A DNA stretch of 13,701 nt from Haloimpatiens massiliensis. Its GTDB lineage: Bacteria; Bacillota; Clostridia; Clostridiales; Clostridiaceae. Positions within the stretch are counted from its first letter, which is position 1, and the number at the start of each line of letters is the position of its first letter. This document shows positions 1-6,865 of the stretch, piece after piece. The notes under the pieces were generated by a model that worked only from the letters and a program-made list of their open reading frames with translations, had not been told where the DNA came from and made no database searches. Made by a program: the position numbers and the translations under genes. The stretch spans positions 84,995 to 98,695 of the forward strand of contig NZ_LT854634.1 in the NCBI RefSeq assembly GCF_900184255.1. The letters run 5' to 3'.

Positions 1-21
1 CAATAATAGGGAGGTTATTAT

Positions 22-501
22 ATGAATAAAGTTTTTGAAGAAAATAGTGAAAACAAAAGTTTTCCTAATATAAAACCATGTACTATTTCAGATTTTTGTA
101 ATAAATCCGACGGAAATAATTGTATTCACTTTGATCCATGCGAGCTTTGTAAAAGTGCTACACTAGATCCTACTAACGTGGCTGGTGCATCAAGATTATT
201 GGAAGTAAATGTTTGCTTAAAGAATGTATGCCCTGGCCATGAATTAACTGTAGGATGTATAATTTTGGACAAATGCAATACAGTATTAGCATTTAAATCT
301 CAAACATTCACTTTAGGTCAAGGATGTCCTTGCAGTACACAAGAAGACAATTTAATATATGACAAAAATAAATCTTCTAACCCAAGTTCACCATGTGTAA
401 ATACCAATAGAAGATTTAGCTTTATTCTTCCTGACAATGATCTATGTTCACCACTAGATTTAAGAGTTAAAATCATTGCAAACTACACCCATCCATGCTA
501 A
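22..501 (+). CDS. Cysteine-rich clostridial protein of unknown function
   Basis: The protein is 159 residues and starts at an ATG preceded by GGGAGG (positions 9-14) at good spacing. It has 14 cysteines (about 9%), spread along the chain and often in CxxC, CPC or VCPG-like settings, including one at the very C-terminus. There is no signal peptide, membrane segment or known catalytic motif. The central part (LEVNVCLKNVCPGHEL, then a hydrophobic strand) and the end (RRFSFILP...LRVKIIANY) alternate hydrophobic and polar residues as in a beta-sandwich. From memory, clostridia have Cys-rich hypothetical proteins of this general shape (LKNVCP..., F.LP..., FIANY...). I infer a structural, possibly disulfide-crosslinked role, for example in a spore outer layer, but nothing here proves it. 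It ends in a strong terminator, and any upstream operon partner lies outside the window. Confidence 0.8.
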   Translation: MNKVFEENSENKSFPNIKPCTISDFCNKSDGNNCIHFDPCELCKSATLDPTNVAGASRLLEVNVCLKNVCPGHELTVGCIILDKCNTVLAFKSQTFTLGQGCPCSTQEDNLIYDKNKSSNPSSPCVNTNRRFSFILPDNDLCSPLDLRVKIIANYTHPC

Positions 502-577
502 AAGAGTGCATATACAAGAGCAAATCTAGTAAAGCTCGTTACATTTATTTAAATATATTGTCATGAGAAACTAATGA

Positions 578-630
578 CGGTTCATTATTTATACTTTAAT
601 TTAGTATAAATAATGAACCGTTTCTAATTT
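578..630 (+). terminator. Rho-independent terminator of the cysteine-rich gene
   Basis: A perfect 18-bp stem is formed by CGGTTCATTATTTATACT (578-595) and its exact complement (603-620), with a 7-nt loop. It is followed on the plus strand by TTTCTAATTTT. It lies about 77 nt after the stop codon of the cysteine-rich gene, and no other plus-strand gene is near. The rest of 502-689 holds nothing I can identify. Confidence 0.85.
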
Positions 631-689
631 TAATTACACATAAATTATTCTAGAAAATATATATTTATTGAGTATTACTAAATCTATAA

Positions 690-846
690 GGTACATGAAA
701 ATAAATAACAAGTCAAAGATGCAGGTATATTTTGTGTCAGACAAGGAAATAGGTTTCGTCGCTAGTAAAACTATCGGCGGGTTCTGCTGACGCAGTATGA
801 CGCAAAATAGACTAGCATACTGACTTGTTATTTATTTGAATGTGCC
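690..846. repeat. Family A inverted-repeat element, copy 1 (157 bp)
   Basis: This copy begins GGTACATG and ends GAATGTGCC. The two outer arms, each about 52 nt, are imperfect inverted repeats; the segment AAATAACAAGTCA is matched exactly by TGACTTGTTATTT. The central part holds a second hairpin (758-778). A copy of exactly the same length lies at 3521-3677 with 13 substitutions and no gaps (about 92% identity). Both copies are flanked by TAA on each side. It has no coding potential. It sits between two convergent genes and directly abuts a family B element. It could be a non-autonomous mobile element or a structured RNA/DNA repeat. Confidence 0.85.
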
Positions 847-852
847 TAATAT

Positions 853-957
853 GATTAGAGCAAAAAAGATACAATGTGGTGGAATTATAAAATTTCTCCT
901 CTATGACTTACATAAGAGCTCGTAACAATAAAATTTAATACTTTTTGTGAGATAATC
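853..957. repeat. Family B MITE-like element, copy 1 (internally deleted, 105 bp)
   Basis: It starts GATTA and ends TAATC. The left arm matches the left arm of the better preserved copy at 12157-12327, including ACAATGTGGTGGAATTAT and the AAATTTCTCCTC block. The right end retains only the outermost part (CTTTTTGTGAGATAATC). The inner right arm present in the other copies is missing, so this copy looks internally deleted. The 7 bases on each side (CTAATAT and ATAATAT) match at six positions, compatible with a target duplication but weak in AT-rich DNA. Confidence 0.75.
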
Positions 958-985
958 ATAATATGCTATTTACAATGTAGTTTTT

Positions 986-2200
986 CTAGAATATAACAGC
1001 CATTACAGTAGATACTATTATCGTAGTTGCTGCCATAGAAGTTACATTTCCTACAGTTGGATGAAGCTCTGAAGGCAACTTTTTAACTAAATATTCAGCA
1101 AGTGGAGGTCCTATTATTGCACCTAGAACTCCTGAAAGTACTGCTACTGGTATACTAGCGCCAAACATAAGTACACAGGCAGGCCCTACGCTAACTACAG
1201 GTACAAAAGTAGCATACCAACCAGTTTTGTAATATTTATTAAAATATATGTACACACCTACTGCTGAACCTATTATTTGTGATAGAAGTATAGCTGGCAC
1301 TGTTCCTGAACCATAAGCAGCATGTCCAGAATTCAATATCCAATCTATACTTACACCCAATATTGCTAATAATCCTGGAATTTCATTACCATAGAATTGC
1401 GCTTCTGAAAAATCTGCTAAAACCCTTCTAATAAACCAAGTAGGTTTAGACATAGATTTTAACTTTTCTTCATCACTTAAGCTTACTTTTTTTCTCTTTA
1501 TAGGTTTGCATGGCTTTTTCTCCATCCATGGCAGTGCCTCACATATTTCTATAACTACTATACCTGTAATAGCCATAGTTAATACATTAGAAACCACTCC
1601 TGGCACATTTAACACAGGTATTATTTTTGTCATTATCCAAAAAGCTATTGGGAATGATAAAAGTCCTCCTAAAATGGAACCTGTAAACAAAGCCTTTATA
1701 CTAGGACCATAAAGAAGCATTATAGCCGGTGGAACTCCCACTATTGTTATAAAAGTTGGAAGCCATGTATACTTTCCTCCTGCAAATAAATGAGTATAAT
1801 TTAAAACAAAAACTGCTATAAATACTGATAGTACCTGTGATGCAAATACCCAAGGAAATTGATTTGTACCATAACATACATTAAATCCTGCATATTTTGA
1901 ATCCTTTACATCCAGTCTCCAAGCAATAAATCCTCCAACTATTATTCCTAAAGATGCCATAACTCCTGCAAAAAACTCTGCTTCTGTAAAATTCATTATG
2001 CACCATATAAATTTATAAAATATACTGCTATCAGCATTGCTAACCACTTCATTATATGGGAACCATTGCCCAACTACTTTTATATTTACAAGACCAAAAT
2101 ATAAAGCAAAGGCAAAAGCAATAGTTATTAAAAATCCTATATGCGAACCCACGGGTTTACTTAAAAATCTATCACAAGCCTTATTATCGTTACTACCCAT
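986..2200 (-). CDS. DUF3100-like multi-spanning membrane protein, probable transporter
   Basis: The product is 404 residues. The ATG is preceded by TAGGAGGT at ideal spacing. It has roughly ten hydrophobic segments and no signal peptide. I recognise the general look of DUF3100-type integral membrane proteins, but without a search this assignment is tentative. The protein is internally duplicated: residues about 70-218 (starting NFTEAEF) align with about 263-398 (starting DFSEAQF). Shared landmarks are TFITIVGVPP against TFVPVVSVGP, and VPGVVSNVLTMA against HPTVGNVTSMA. A polar basic linker (about 225-260, KPIKRKKVSLSDEEK) joins the halves. It is the last gene of the run after the amidohydrolase and M20 genes, 86 bp after the M20 stop. 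That position suggests it imports the substrate or exports a product; this is inference. No clear terminator follows it. Confidence 0.85.
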   Translation of the reverse strand: MGSNDNKACDRFLSKPVGSHIGFLITIAFAFALYFGLVNIKVVGQWFPYNEVVSNADSSIFYKFIWCIMNFTEAEFFAGVMASLGIIVGGFIAWRLDVKDSKYAGFNVCYGTNQFPWVFASQVLSVFIAVFVLNYTHLFAGGKYTWLPTFITIVGVPPAIMLLYGPSIKALFTGSILGGLLSFPIAFWIMTKIIPVLNVPGVVSNVLTMAITGIVVIEICEALPWMEKKPCKPIKRKKVSLSDEEKLKSMSKPTWFIRRVLADFSEAQFYGNEIPGLLAILGVSIDWILNSGHAAYGSGTVPAILLSQIIGSAVGVYIYFNKYYKTGWYATFVPVVSVGPACVLMFGASIPVAVLSGVLGAIIGPPLAEYLVKKLPSELHPTVGNVTSMAATTIIVSTVMAVIF

Positions 2201-2215
2201 AAAATTTACCTCCTA

Positions 2216-2329
2216 CTATTTTTTCATGTTACATTATATAATTCATATATTTCTTACTGAAAAATATAGTATTAAAACTGTATAACCTATTTTTTCACAT
2301 GATACATTATATAATTTATATATATTTCT
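2216..2329. repeat. Imperfect direct repeat across the M20 stop codon and the following intergenic gap
   Basis: Plus-strand 2216-2254 and 2287-2329 both begin CTATTTTTTCA, share TACATTATATAATT and end TTTCT. They align with two mismatches and two 2-base gaps, at an offset of 71 bp. The second unit is the 3' end of the M20 coding sequence (the final residues before the TAG). The first lies just upstream of the membrane-protein ribosome binding site. This looks like the remnant of a local tandem duplication. Confidence 0.7.
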
Positions 2330-3450
2330 ACAGCTTTTGGTATAGTTGATATCTCTATTCTCTCATTTCTTTGATGAGCCAATGAATCATCGCCAGGCCC
2401 TAATATTACAAAAGGCATGTCTAAATCCGGTATAATTTGAGATGCATCCGTATAAAAATTTATGCCCTTGTAATCCAATTTATAATTCAAATTATTATAT
2501 ATATCTTTAAACTTATTTAAAAATTCGTGTTCTTCCTCGATCTCTAATGCTGGTCTGTTATTTTCCACTTCTAATTCTATAGAAACATCTTTTTCTTTTA
2601 TTAAACTCTTTGCTATTTCTTCAGCTTTTTCTAATACTTCCTGATTAATTATTCCTGGAATAGCTCTTATATCTACAGAAGCCTCAGCAAAAGCAGGAAT
2701 AATGTTTGTCTTTACTCCTCCCTCTATTTTGGTTACAGCAACTGTTGAATGTCCAAGATATTTATTAAAAGAATCCATATCTATGCTTTCTTTTAATCTT
2801 TTTATAAATTCAACCATAATTTCAATGGCGTTTATACCTAAGTGCGGCATAGATGCATGTGCTTCCTTTCCTCTAACTTTTATATTTAACCATAAAGCTC
2901 CCTTTTCACATATTCCAAGTTTAAGGCATGAAGGTTCAGTTATTATTATTTCTTTTACATCATTTATAATACCAGCTTTTTTTATTGCCATTATTCCCAT
3001 GCCATCTTTTTCTTCATCTGCTGTAAAACAAAAATATATCTTTCTAGGAGGTAAAATCTTGTTTTGTAATAAATACTTAGCTGTAAGAATCATTGCACAT
3101 ACTCCACCCTTCATGTCTGAAGTGCCTCTTCCGTACATGTAATCTCCTTCTACAACCCCCTGAAAAGGTGAATATTTCCATGCCCCTTCATCACCTATAG
3201 GTACAGTATCTATGTGACCTATAAATGCTACAGGTGATGAATTATCTTCTCCTGGAATTTCTAATATTAAAGATCCTCTATTGTTTCCATGGTCTAATAT
3301 TGTATGTTTTACATCATAGCCTTCAAAATAAGAAAGTATTAACTTTACTACGTCCATTTCATCCCCAGGAGTATTTACACTTTTAGTTCTTATTAATTTT
3401 TTGAGAATTTTACAAGCCTCTTCTCTCAATTCTAAATCTGATCTAAACAT
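2287..3450 (-). CDS. M20 family metallopeptidase/deacylase (ArgE/DapE-like)
   Basis: The product is 387 residues, a usual length for the family. The start is an ATG with AGGAGA seven bases upstream. It is a cytoplasmic co-catalytic metallohydrolase (probably zinc) that cleaves an amide bond of an N-acylated or peptide-like substrate. Visible landmarks are GHIDTVP (metal His79, Asp81), YGRGTSDMKGG (bridging Asp112), ADEEKDG (catalytic Glu146, metal Glu147), ITEPS (Glu172), the dimerisation-domain motif GKEAHASMPHLGINA (His198) and the C-terminal GPGDDSLAHQRNERI (metal His359). All expected ligands are intact, so an active enzyme is likely. Similarity to acetylornithine deacetylase, succinyl-diaminopimelate desuccinylase and YgeY-type proteins is general and does not define the substrate. 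It lies 235 bp downstream of the amidohydrolase; that gap contains a hairpin and a family A element. Confidence 0.93.
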   Translation of the reverse strand: MFRSDLELREEACKILKKLIRTKSVNTPGDEMDVVKLILSYFEGYDVKHTILDHGNNRGSLILEIPGEDNSSPVAFIGHIDTVPIGDEGAWKYSPFQGVVEGDYMYGRGTSDMKGGVCAMILTAKYLLQNKILPPRKIYFCFTADEEKDGMGIMAIKKAGIINDVKEIIITEPSCLKLGICEKGALWLNIKVRGKEAHASMPHLGINAIEIMVEFIKRLKESIDMDSFNKYLGHSTVAVTKIEGGVKTNIIPAFAEASVDIRAIPGIINQEVLEKAEEIAKSLIKEKDVSIELEVENNRPALEIEEEHEFLNKFKDIYNNLNYKLDYKGINFYTDASQIIPDLDMPFVILGPGDDSLAHQRNERIEISTIPKAVEIYINYIMYHVKK

Positions 3451-3478
3451 ATTTTTCTCTCCTATCTGCTGCCACTAT

Positions 3479-3508
3479 GTAAAGGTATGAATACTCTCAT
3501 ACCTTTAC
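3479..3508. other. Perfect 12-bp hairpin in the amidohydrolase/M20 gap
   Basis: GTAAAGGTATGA (3479-3490) and TCATACCTTTAC (3497-3508) form a perfect 12-bp stem with a 6-nt loop. It lies 15 nt upstream of the M20 ribosome binding site on the transcribed minus strand. No U-run follows on either strand, so a simple terminator is unlikely. It could be an RNA-stability or processing hairpin, or a protein-binding palindrome. Confidence 0.65.
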
Positions 3509-3520
3509 ATCTTCATTTAA

Positions 3521-3677
3521 GGTACATGAAAATAAATAACAAGTCAAAGCTGCTGGTATATTTTGTGTCTGACAAGGAAACAGATTCCGTTGATAGTTAG
3601 ACTATCGGCAGGTTCTGATGACGCAGTATGACGCAAAATAGACTAGCATACTGACTTGTTATTTCTTTGAATGTGCC
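3521..3677. repeat. Family A inverted-repeat element, copy 2 (157 bp)
   Basis: This is the second copy of the element at 690-846: same orientation, same length and the same GGTACATG...GAATGTGCC ends. It lies inside the minus-strand run, 8 nt past the amidohydrolase stop codon, and would be transcribed as a long structured intercistronic segment. The central hairpin (3589-3609) pairs better here than in copy 1: GTTGATAGT pairs fully with ACTATCGGC, counting G.U pairs. Confidence 0.85.
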
Positions 3678-3685
3678 TAAGTTAA

Positions 3686-5038
3686 TTATTTAATATAAGA
3701 GAAAGCAGCTAAATCTCCTACTCCTGTTCTCTTTACCATTCCAAACTTACTTACCCAGCCACCTGCACCTTGTGATCTTCTTACAAGTCTATTTTCAAAA
3801 GCTACAACTTGACCATTTACTATAGTATAAGTAGCAAGCTTATCATTAGGATCCATTACTGTTATATTAGCATTTGCTCCAACTCCAATGTGCCCAATAG
3901 CTTCTTCCCACCATGGATTTCCTGTTCTATCTGATATTAATTTAGCTGGATTACAAGTCATACAAGCTACCGCATCCTTTAATGTCAATACTCCCATTTC
4001 ACTTAATTCAATTATGGCAGGTATATTATCTCTAGTATCTCCGAAGCCTTTCATAGTTGCTTGATTTTGACCATCTGATATTAACACTTTTACTATTCCT
4101 TCATGCAATGCATCATAGGCTAATTTCTGTGATTCCTTAGGCAATTGAAGTCCTTCCCTACTGCCTTTTCCTGCTCTTAGCATAGTAGTTACAAACTCTC
4201 CAGTTACATGATCATTTTTGCAAAGCTCTATAACTCTAGCCATTCCTTCTGCTGCACCCATGTGAGTTCCACATCCAGCAGCAGTAGCATGAGCTAAATG
4301 TATTGGTCTTCCTTTAGATAATGAAACTAATCTTTCTGCATGGGCAGGATCTTGAGTGTGAGACATATATATTAATTTTGCCTTTGAAGTTATTTCAAAT
4401 ATCTTTTCTATATTTTCATCACTCATTATAAAGTGTCCCATGTGGTCTTTAATACCTACTGTCAAAGGAGCCGTAGTATTAGTTATTCTATTTCTAGTCA
4501 TTTTTCTAATAGATACTTCCTCATTAAGTTCTCCTCTAAAAAGCTGTATTAACTCCTCCACAGAAAGCATAGTTCCAAGTACATTAACAGCTCCTAAATA
4601 AAGTCCTATATTTATAGGCAAACCTCTATCTACTTCTGCTCCCAATAAAGCTGGTGCCATAAAAGTATTTCCTGCTCCTGGTGAAAGTCCTATTGTAACA
4701 CCATCTTCTACTGCACATTTAATAGGTTCTGTACTTACCTCAAATAAATCTCCTAAATGCAGGTGCATATCTACAAGTCCTGGAGCCACAATAAGCCCTT
4801 CGCAATTTATAACTCTATCACCCTTTTCTGGCTTTATATCATTTTCTATACTTTGAATTTTATCTCCATATATAACAACATCTTTAACTTCCTCTAAATT
4901 GTTTTTAGGATCTACTACAAGTCCAGCTTTCAATATAAGCCTTCCACCACATGGTAATTCTCCAATAGGATCATGTAATTTATTATTTTTAGCTGAAGCT
5001 AATATATCTGGAAGTGTGCCAACTTTATTTTCATACAT
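3686..5038 (-). CDS. Metal-dependent amidohydrolase (D-aminoacylase/dihydroorotase-like superfamily member)
   Basis: The product is 450 residues. The start is an ATG with AAAGGGG upstream. It is a cytoplasmic TIM-barrel hydrolase. An N-terminal beta-sandwich strand region (about 33-80) leads into the metal-binding DMHLHLG (His92, His94). Lys197 in VGIKDHMGHF is probably the carboxylated bridging lysine. Further ligands are His227 in YMSHTQDP, His247 or His250 in HLAHATAAG, and catalytic Asp322 in LISDGQNQ. The C-terminal sandwich closes with NITVMDPNDKLATYTIVNGQVV. The superfamily hydrolyses cyclic amides and N-acyl groups; the exact substrate is not readable. Residues 1-30 precede the usual domain start. 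It is the first gene after the PucR regulator and its terminator, and leads the run amidohydrolase, M20, membrane protein. Together with PucR this suggests ureide, hydantoin or N-acyl amino acid catabolism, as inference. Confidence 0.9.
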   Translation of the reverse strand: MYENKVGTLPDILASAKNNKLHDPIGELPCGGRLILKAGLVVDPKNNLEEVKDVVIYGDKIQSIENDIKPEKGDRVINCEGLIVAPGLVDMHLHLGDLFEVSTEPIKCAVEDGVTIGLSPGAGNTFMAPALLGAEVDRGLPINIGLYLGAVNVLGTMLSVEELIQLFRGELNEEVSIRKMTRNRITNTTAPLTVGIKDHMGHFIMSDENIEKIFEITSKAKLIYMSHTQDPAHAERLVSLSKGRPIHLAHATAAGCGTHMGAAEGMARVIELCKNDHVTGEFVTTMLRAGKGSREGLQLPKESQKLAYDALHEGIVKVLISDGQNQATMKGFGDTRDNIPAIIELSEMGVLTLKDAVACMTCNPAKLISDRTGNPWWEEAIGHIGVGANANITVMDPNDKLATYTIVNGQVVAFENRLVRRSQGAGGWVSKFGMVKRTGVGDLAAFSYIK

Positions 5039-5085
5039 ATCTAAGTTCCCCTTTCAATATTTATTAACTTACAAATTAAATAACG

Positions 5086-5099
5086 TAACCGGCCAGTTA
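5086..5099. promoter_or_regulatory. Near-palindrome upstream of the amidohydrolase, possible operator
   Basis: TAACCGGCCAGTTA is symmetric except for one pair. It is a strikingly GC-rich core in AT-rich DNA, about 48-60 bp upstream of the amidohydrolase ATG. This could be a regulator binding site. No protein can be assigned to it, and no confident -35/-10 pair was found in 5039-5174. Confidence 0.35.
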
Positions 5100-5169
5100 A
5101 CGCATGACAGTCATTTCTAATTGATGATTTTATAGTATCATAATTCACATTGTTTTACTTCGTACTTAA

Positions 5170-5199
5170 TGGACAAAAAAAATGGACAATTATTGTCCA
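5170..5199 (-). terminator. Terminator of the PucR-type gene, overlapping three TGGACAA half-sites
   Basis: On the minus strand, TGGACAATAATTGTCCA (5199-5183) folds into a short hairpin followed by eight T residues, 19 nt after the stop codon of the regulator. This is the arrangement of an intrinsic terminator. The same stretch holds TGGACAA at 5170-5176 and 5183-5189, and inverted at 5193-5199. It may therefore also be an operator for the downstream operon. The terminator reading is supported by the U-run; the operator reading is inference. Confidence 0.65.
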
Positions 5200-5217
5200 C
5201 ATATAACAACTTCATCA

Positions 5218-6816
5218 TCACTCCTGCATATCCAAAAGTTTTAATGCTATAGCTATATTAAGTTTTTCCTCTTGATTTTGTAGGTTAACATTTAATATTT
5301 CATTTATCTTATTAAACCTATACTTTATTGTATTGTAATGTATGTACATATCTTTAGAAGCACTTTTTAAATTCCAATCATTTTTAACTATGCATTTTAA
5401 AGTTTCTGTGAAATTACCATTATATTTTTCATCATATTCTATAAGATTTTTTAACTTTTCCCTACAAAATTCATGAGCATCCTGTGTTAAATATATGCTA
5501 GACAATAATTTATATATACCTAATTTATTATAAAACATAGTTTTGTTTTTATTATACATAATTCTACCAAGCTTTATAGACTTTTGAGCTTCCTTAAAAC
5601 TTTCATGCATATCCATTATAGATGTCTTATATTCTCCTATGCCTATAGTAACAGTAAATCCATTTACCCTTAATATTTCTTTTCTTATTTCACTACATAT
5701 TCTCTCTAAACCCCTTTGTAATTTTTCATTATCTCCTTCAAATGCTTCTAATAAAAACACTATGCTATCACTAAAGGTTGTATATACCCTTTGTTCAAAA
5801 TACTTTTTCATTATTTTTCTAGTAGTTATAAATATTTGCTCTTTTATATTTTCTAAAGTCCCGCTATAATATTTTTTATTCATTTTTATGTACTGAGCCT
5901 TATAGTTATCTATATCTACAATCAAACAAAGAAATCCACTGTCAAAGGTCCATCCATATATTTTAGCTCTATTTTTTACTTCTTCTATAGACTTTATATT
6001 TTTCATTATTATATCCTGTACAAATTCACTTCTATACCTTCTTTCAACTTGCAAATTTGATATTTTATTTTGTACATTAAGTTTAAGTACAGTTGCTGCA
6101 TGTTCTAAAGCTATCTCTGCATATTCATTTAAAGTTTCATTGTTTATATCATGCATCAAAAATATATATCCATAATTTTGCTTATGGATAGAAACCGTGT
6201 AATAATTATATTCTTTCAACATATTTTCCAAAGACGAATTTTGCATTTTCTTTATTAATTTATCATTGTTTTTTCCAAAATAGTATTTATCAAAATATAA
6301 ATCATAAAATATTATGTCTATTTCTAATATATCTTCAAGAGTATCTATTATTTGCTGGGTGTTCCCTCCACTTATAACCAGTTGAGTAAATGATTTATGT
6401 ATTTTTTCAGAATACATAAGTTTTCTAGATTGTGCATTTACAAGATTAGACAATACAGGATTTATTATATCTACAAAAGCGTATTTTACGGGAATATGTA
6501 TTAAAGGGAATCTTAGCTCATTGGCTACATGAACCACAGATTCTGGGATTTCCCTAATAAATCTTCCAAGTTTTATTCCCAATCCGGCAGCGCCCTTTTC
6601 ATTTAATTTTTTAATTAAAAACTCTATATATTTAGGATTATCCTTAATAGAATATCCTGTAGTAATTAAAAATTCTCCACCCTTCATCCAGTTGTATATG
6701 TCTGGAGCATCCATAACTGTTACAGATTTCACTTCTCTACCTAATCCTTCTTCTCCGGCTAATACTTCAAAATCATAAAATTCCGAAATCTCTATCATCT
6801 TCCTTAAAGTTAACAT
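5218..6816 (-). CDS. PucR-family transcriptional regulator
   Basis: From the chosen start the protein has 532 residues. The N-terminal ~125 residues (MLTLRKMIEI, then VKSVTVMDAPDIYNWMKGGEFLITTGY) are the PucR/PurC-like sensor domain. A middle region (about 150-400) with strands such as FLCLIVDID is GGDEF-like. The C-terminus (about 487-513, NLKSASKDMYIHYNTIKYRF) is the PucR-type helix-turn-helix. I place the start at the ATG at 6814-6816, which has GGTGG close upstream and matches the usual family N-terminus. The ATG at 6868-6870 would add 18 residues, lacks a ribosome binding site and lies in a hairpin. In this family the sensor domain responds to a metabolite, often a purine or ureide-type nitrogen source. 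Here it most likely controls the amidohydrolase operon directly downstream. Confidence 0.9.
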   Translation of the reverse strand: MLTLRKMIEISEFYDFEVLAGEEGLGREVKSVTVMDAPDIYNWMKGGEFLITTGYSIKDNPKYIEFLIKKLNEKGAAGLGIKLGRFIREIPESVVHVANELRFPLIHIPVKYAFVDIINPVLSNLVNAQSRKLMYSEKIHKSFTQLVISGGNTQQIIDTLEDILEIDIIFYDLYFDKYYFGKNNDKLIKKMQNSSLENMLKEYNYYTVSIHKQNYGYIFLMHDINNETLNEYAEIALEHAATVLKLNVQNKISNLQVERRYRSEFVQDIIMKNIKSIEEVKNRAKIYGWTFDSGFLCLIVDIDNYKAQYIKMNKKYYSGTLENIKEQIFITTRKIMKKYFEQRVYTTFSDSIVFLLEAFEGDNEKLQRGLERICSEIRKEILRVNGFTVTIGIGEYKTSIMDMHESFKEAQKSIKLGRIMYNKNKTMFYNKLGIYKLLSSIYLTQDAHEFCREKLKNLIEYDEKYNGNFTETLKCIVKNDWNLKSASKDMYIHYNTIKYRFNKINEILNVNLQNQEEKLNIAIALKLLDMQE

Positions 6817-6865
6817 AAAACCACCGTCTTTCTCATTAGGGTTTGAAATATGTATACAAAAACAA

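Noticed and set aside
690..846. Family A element as a riboswitch, integron attC site or attachment site
   Set aside because: It occurs twice in unrelated positions (3' of a gene and within an operon), is palindromic end to end, and shows no integrase or ligand-pathway gene link.
2702..3142. Plus-strand open frame of 146 codons opposite the M20 gene
   Set aside because: It is antisense to a protein with all catalytic motifs, lacks a ribosome binding site and reads as low-complexity hydrophobic sequence. The other opposite-strand frames were rejected for the same reasons.
3479..3508. Hairpin as a rho-independent terminator
   Set aside because: There is no U-run after the stem on either strand.
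5039..5174. Sigma-54 promoter suggested by TGGCCGG on the minus strand
   Set aside because: The required GC of the -12 element is not at the right distance, and no sigma-54 activator is present; the regulator is of PucR type.
986..6816. Naming the operon as a purine or allantoin degradation cluster
   Set aside because: PucR-type regulators and M20/amidohydrolase families are too broad, and the diagnostic partner genes are absent.
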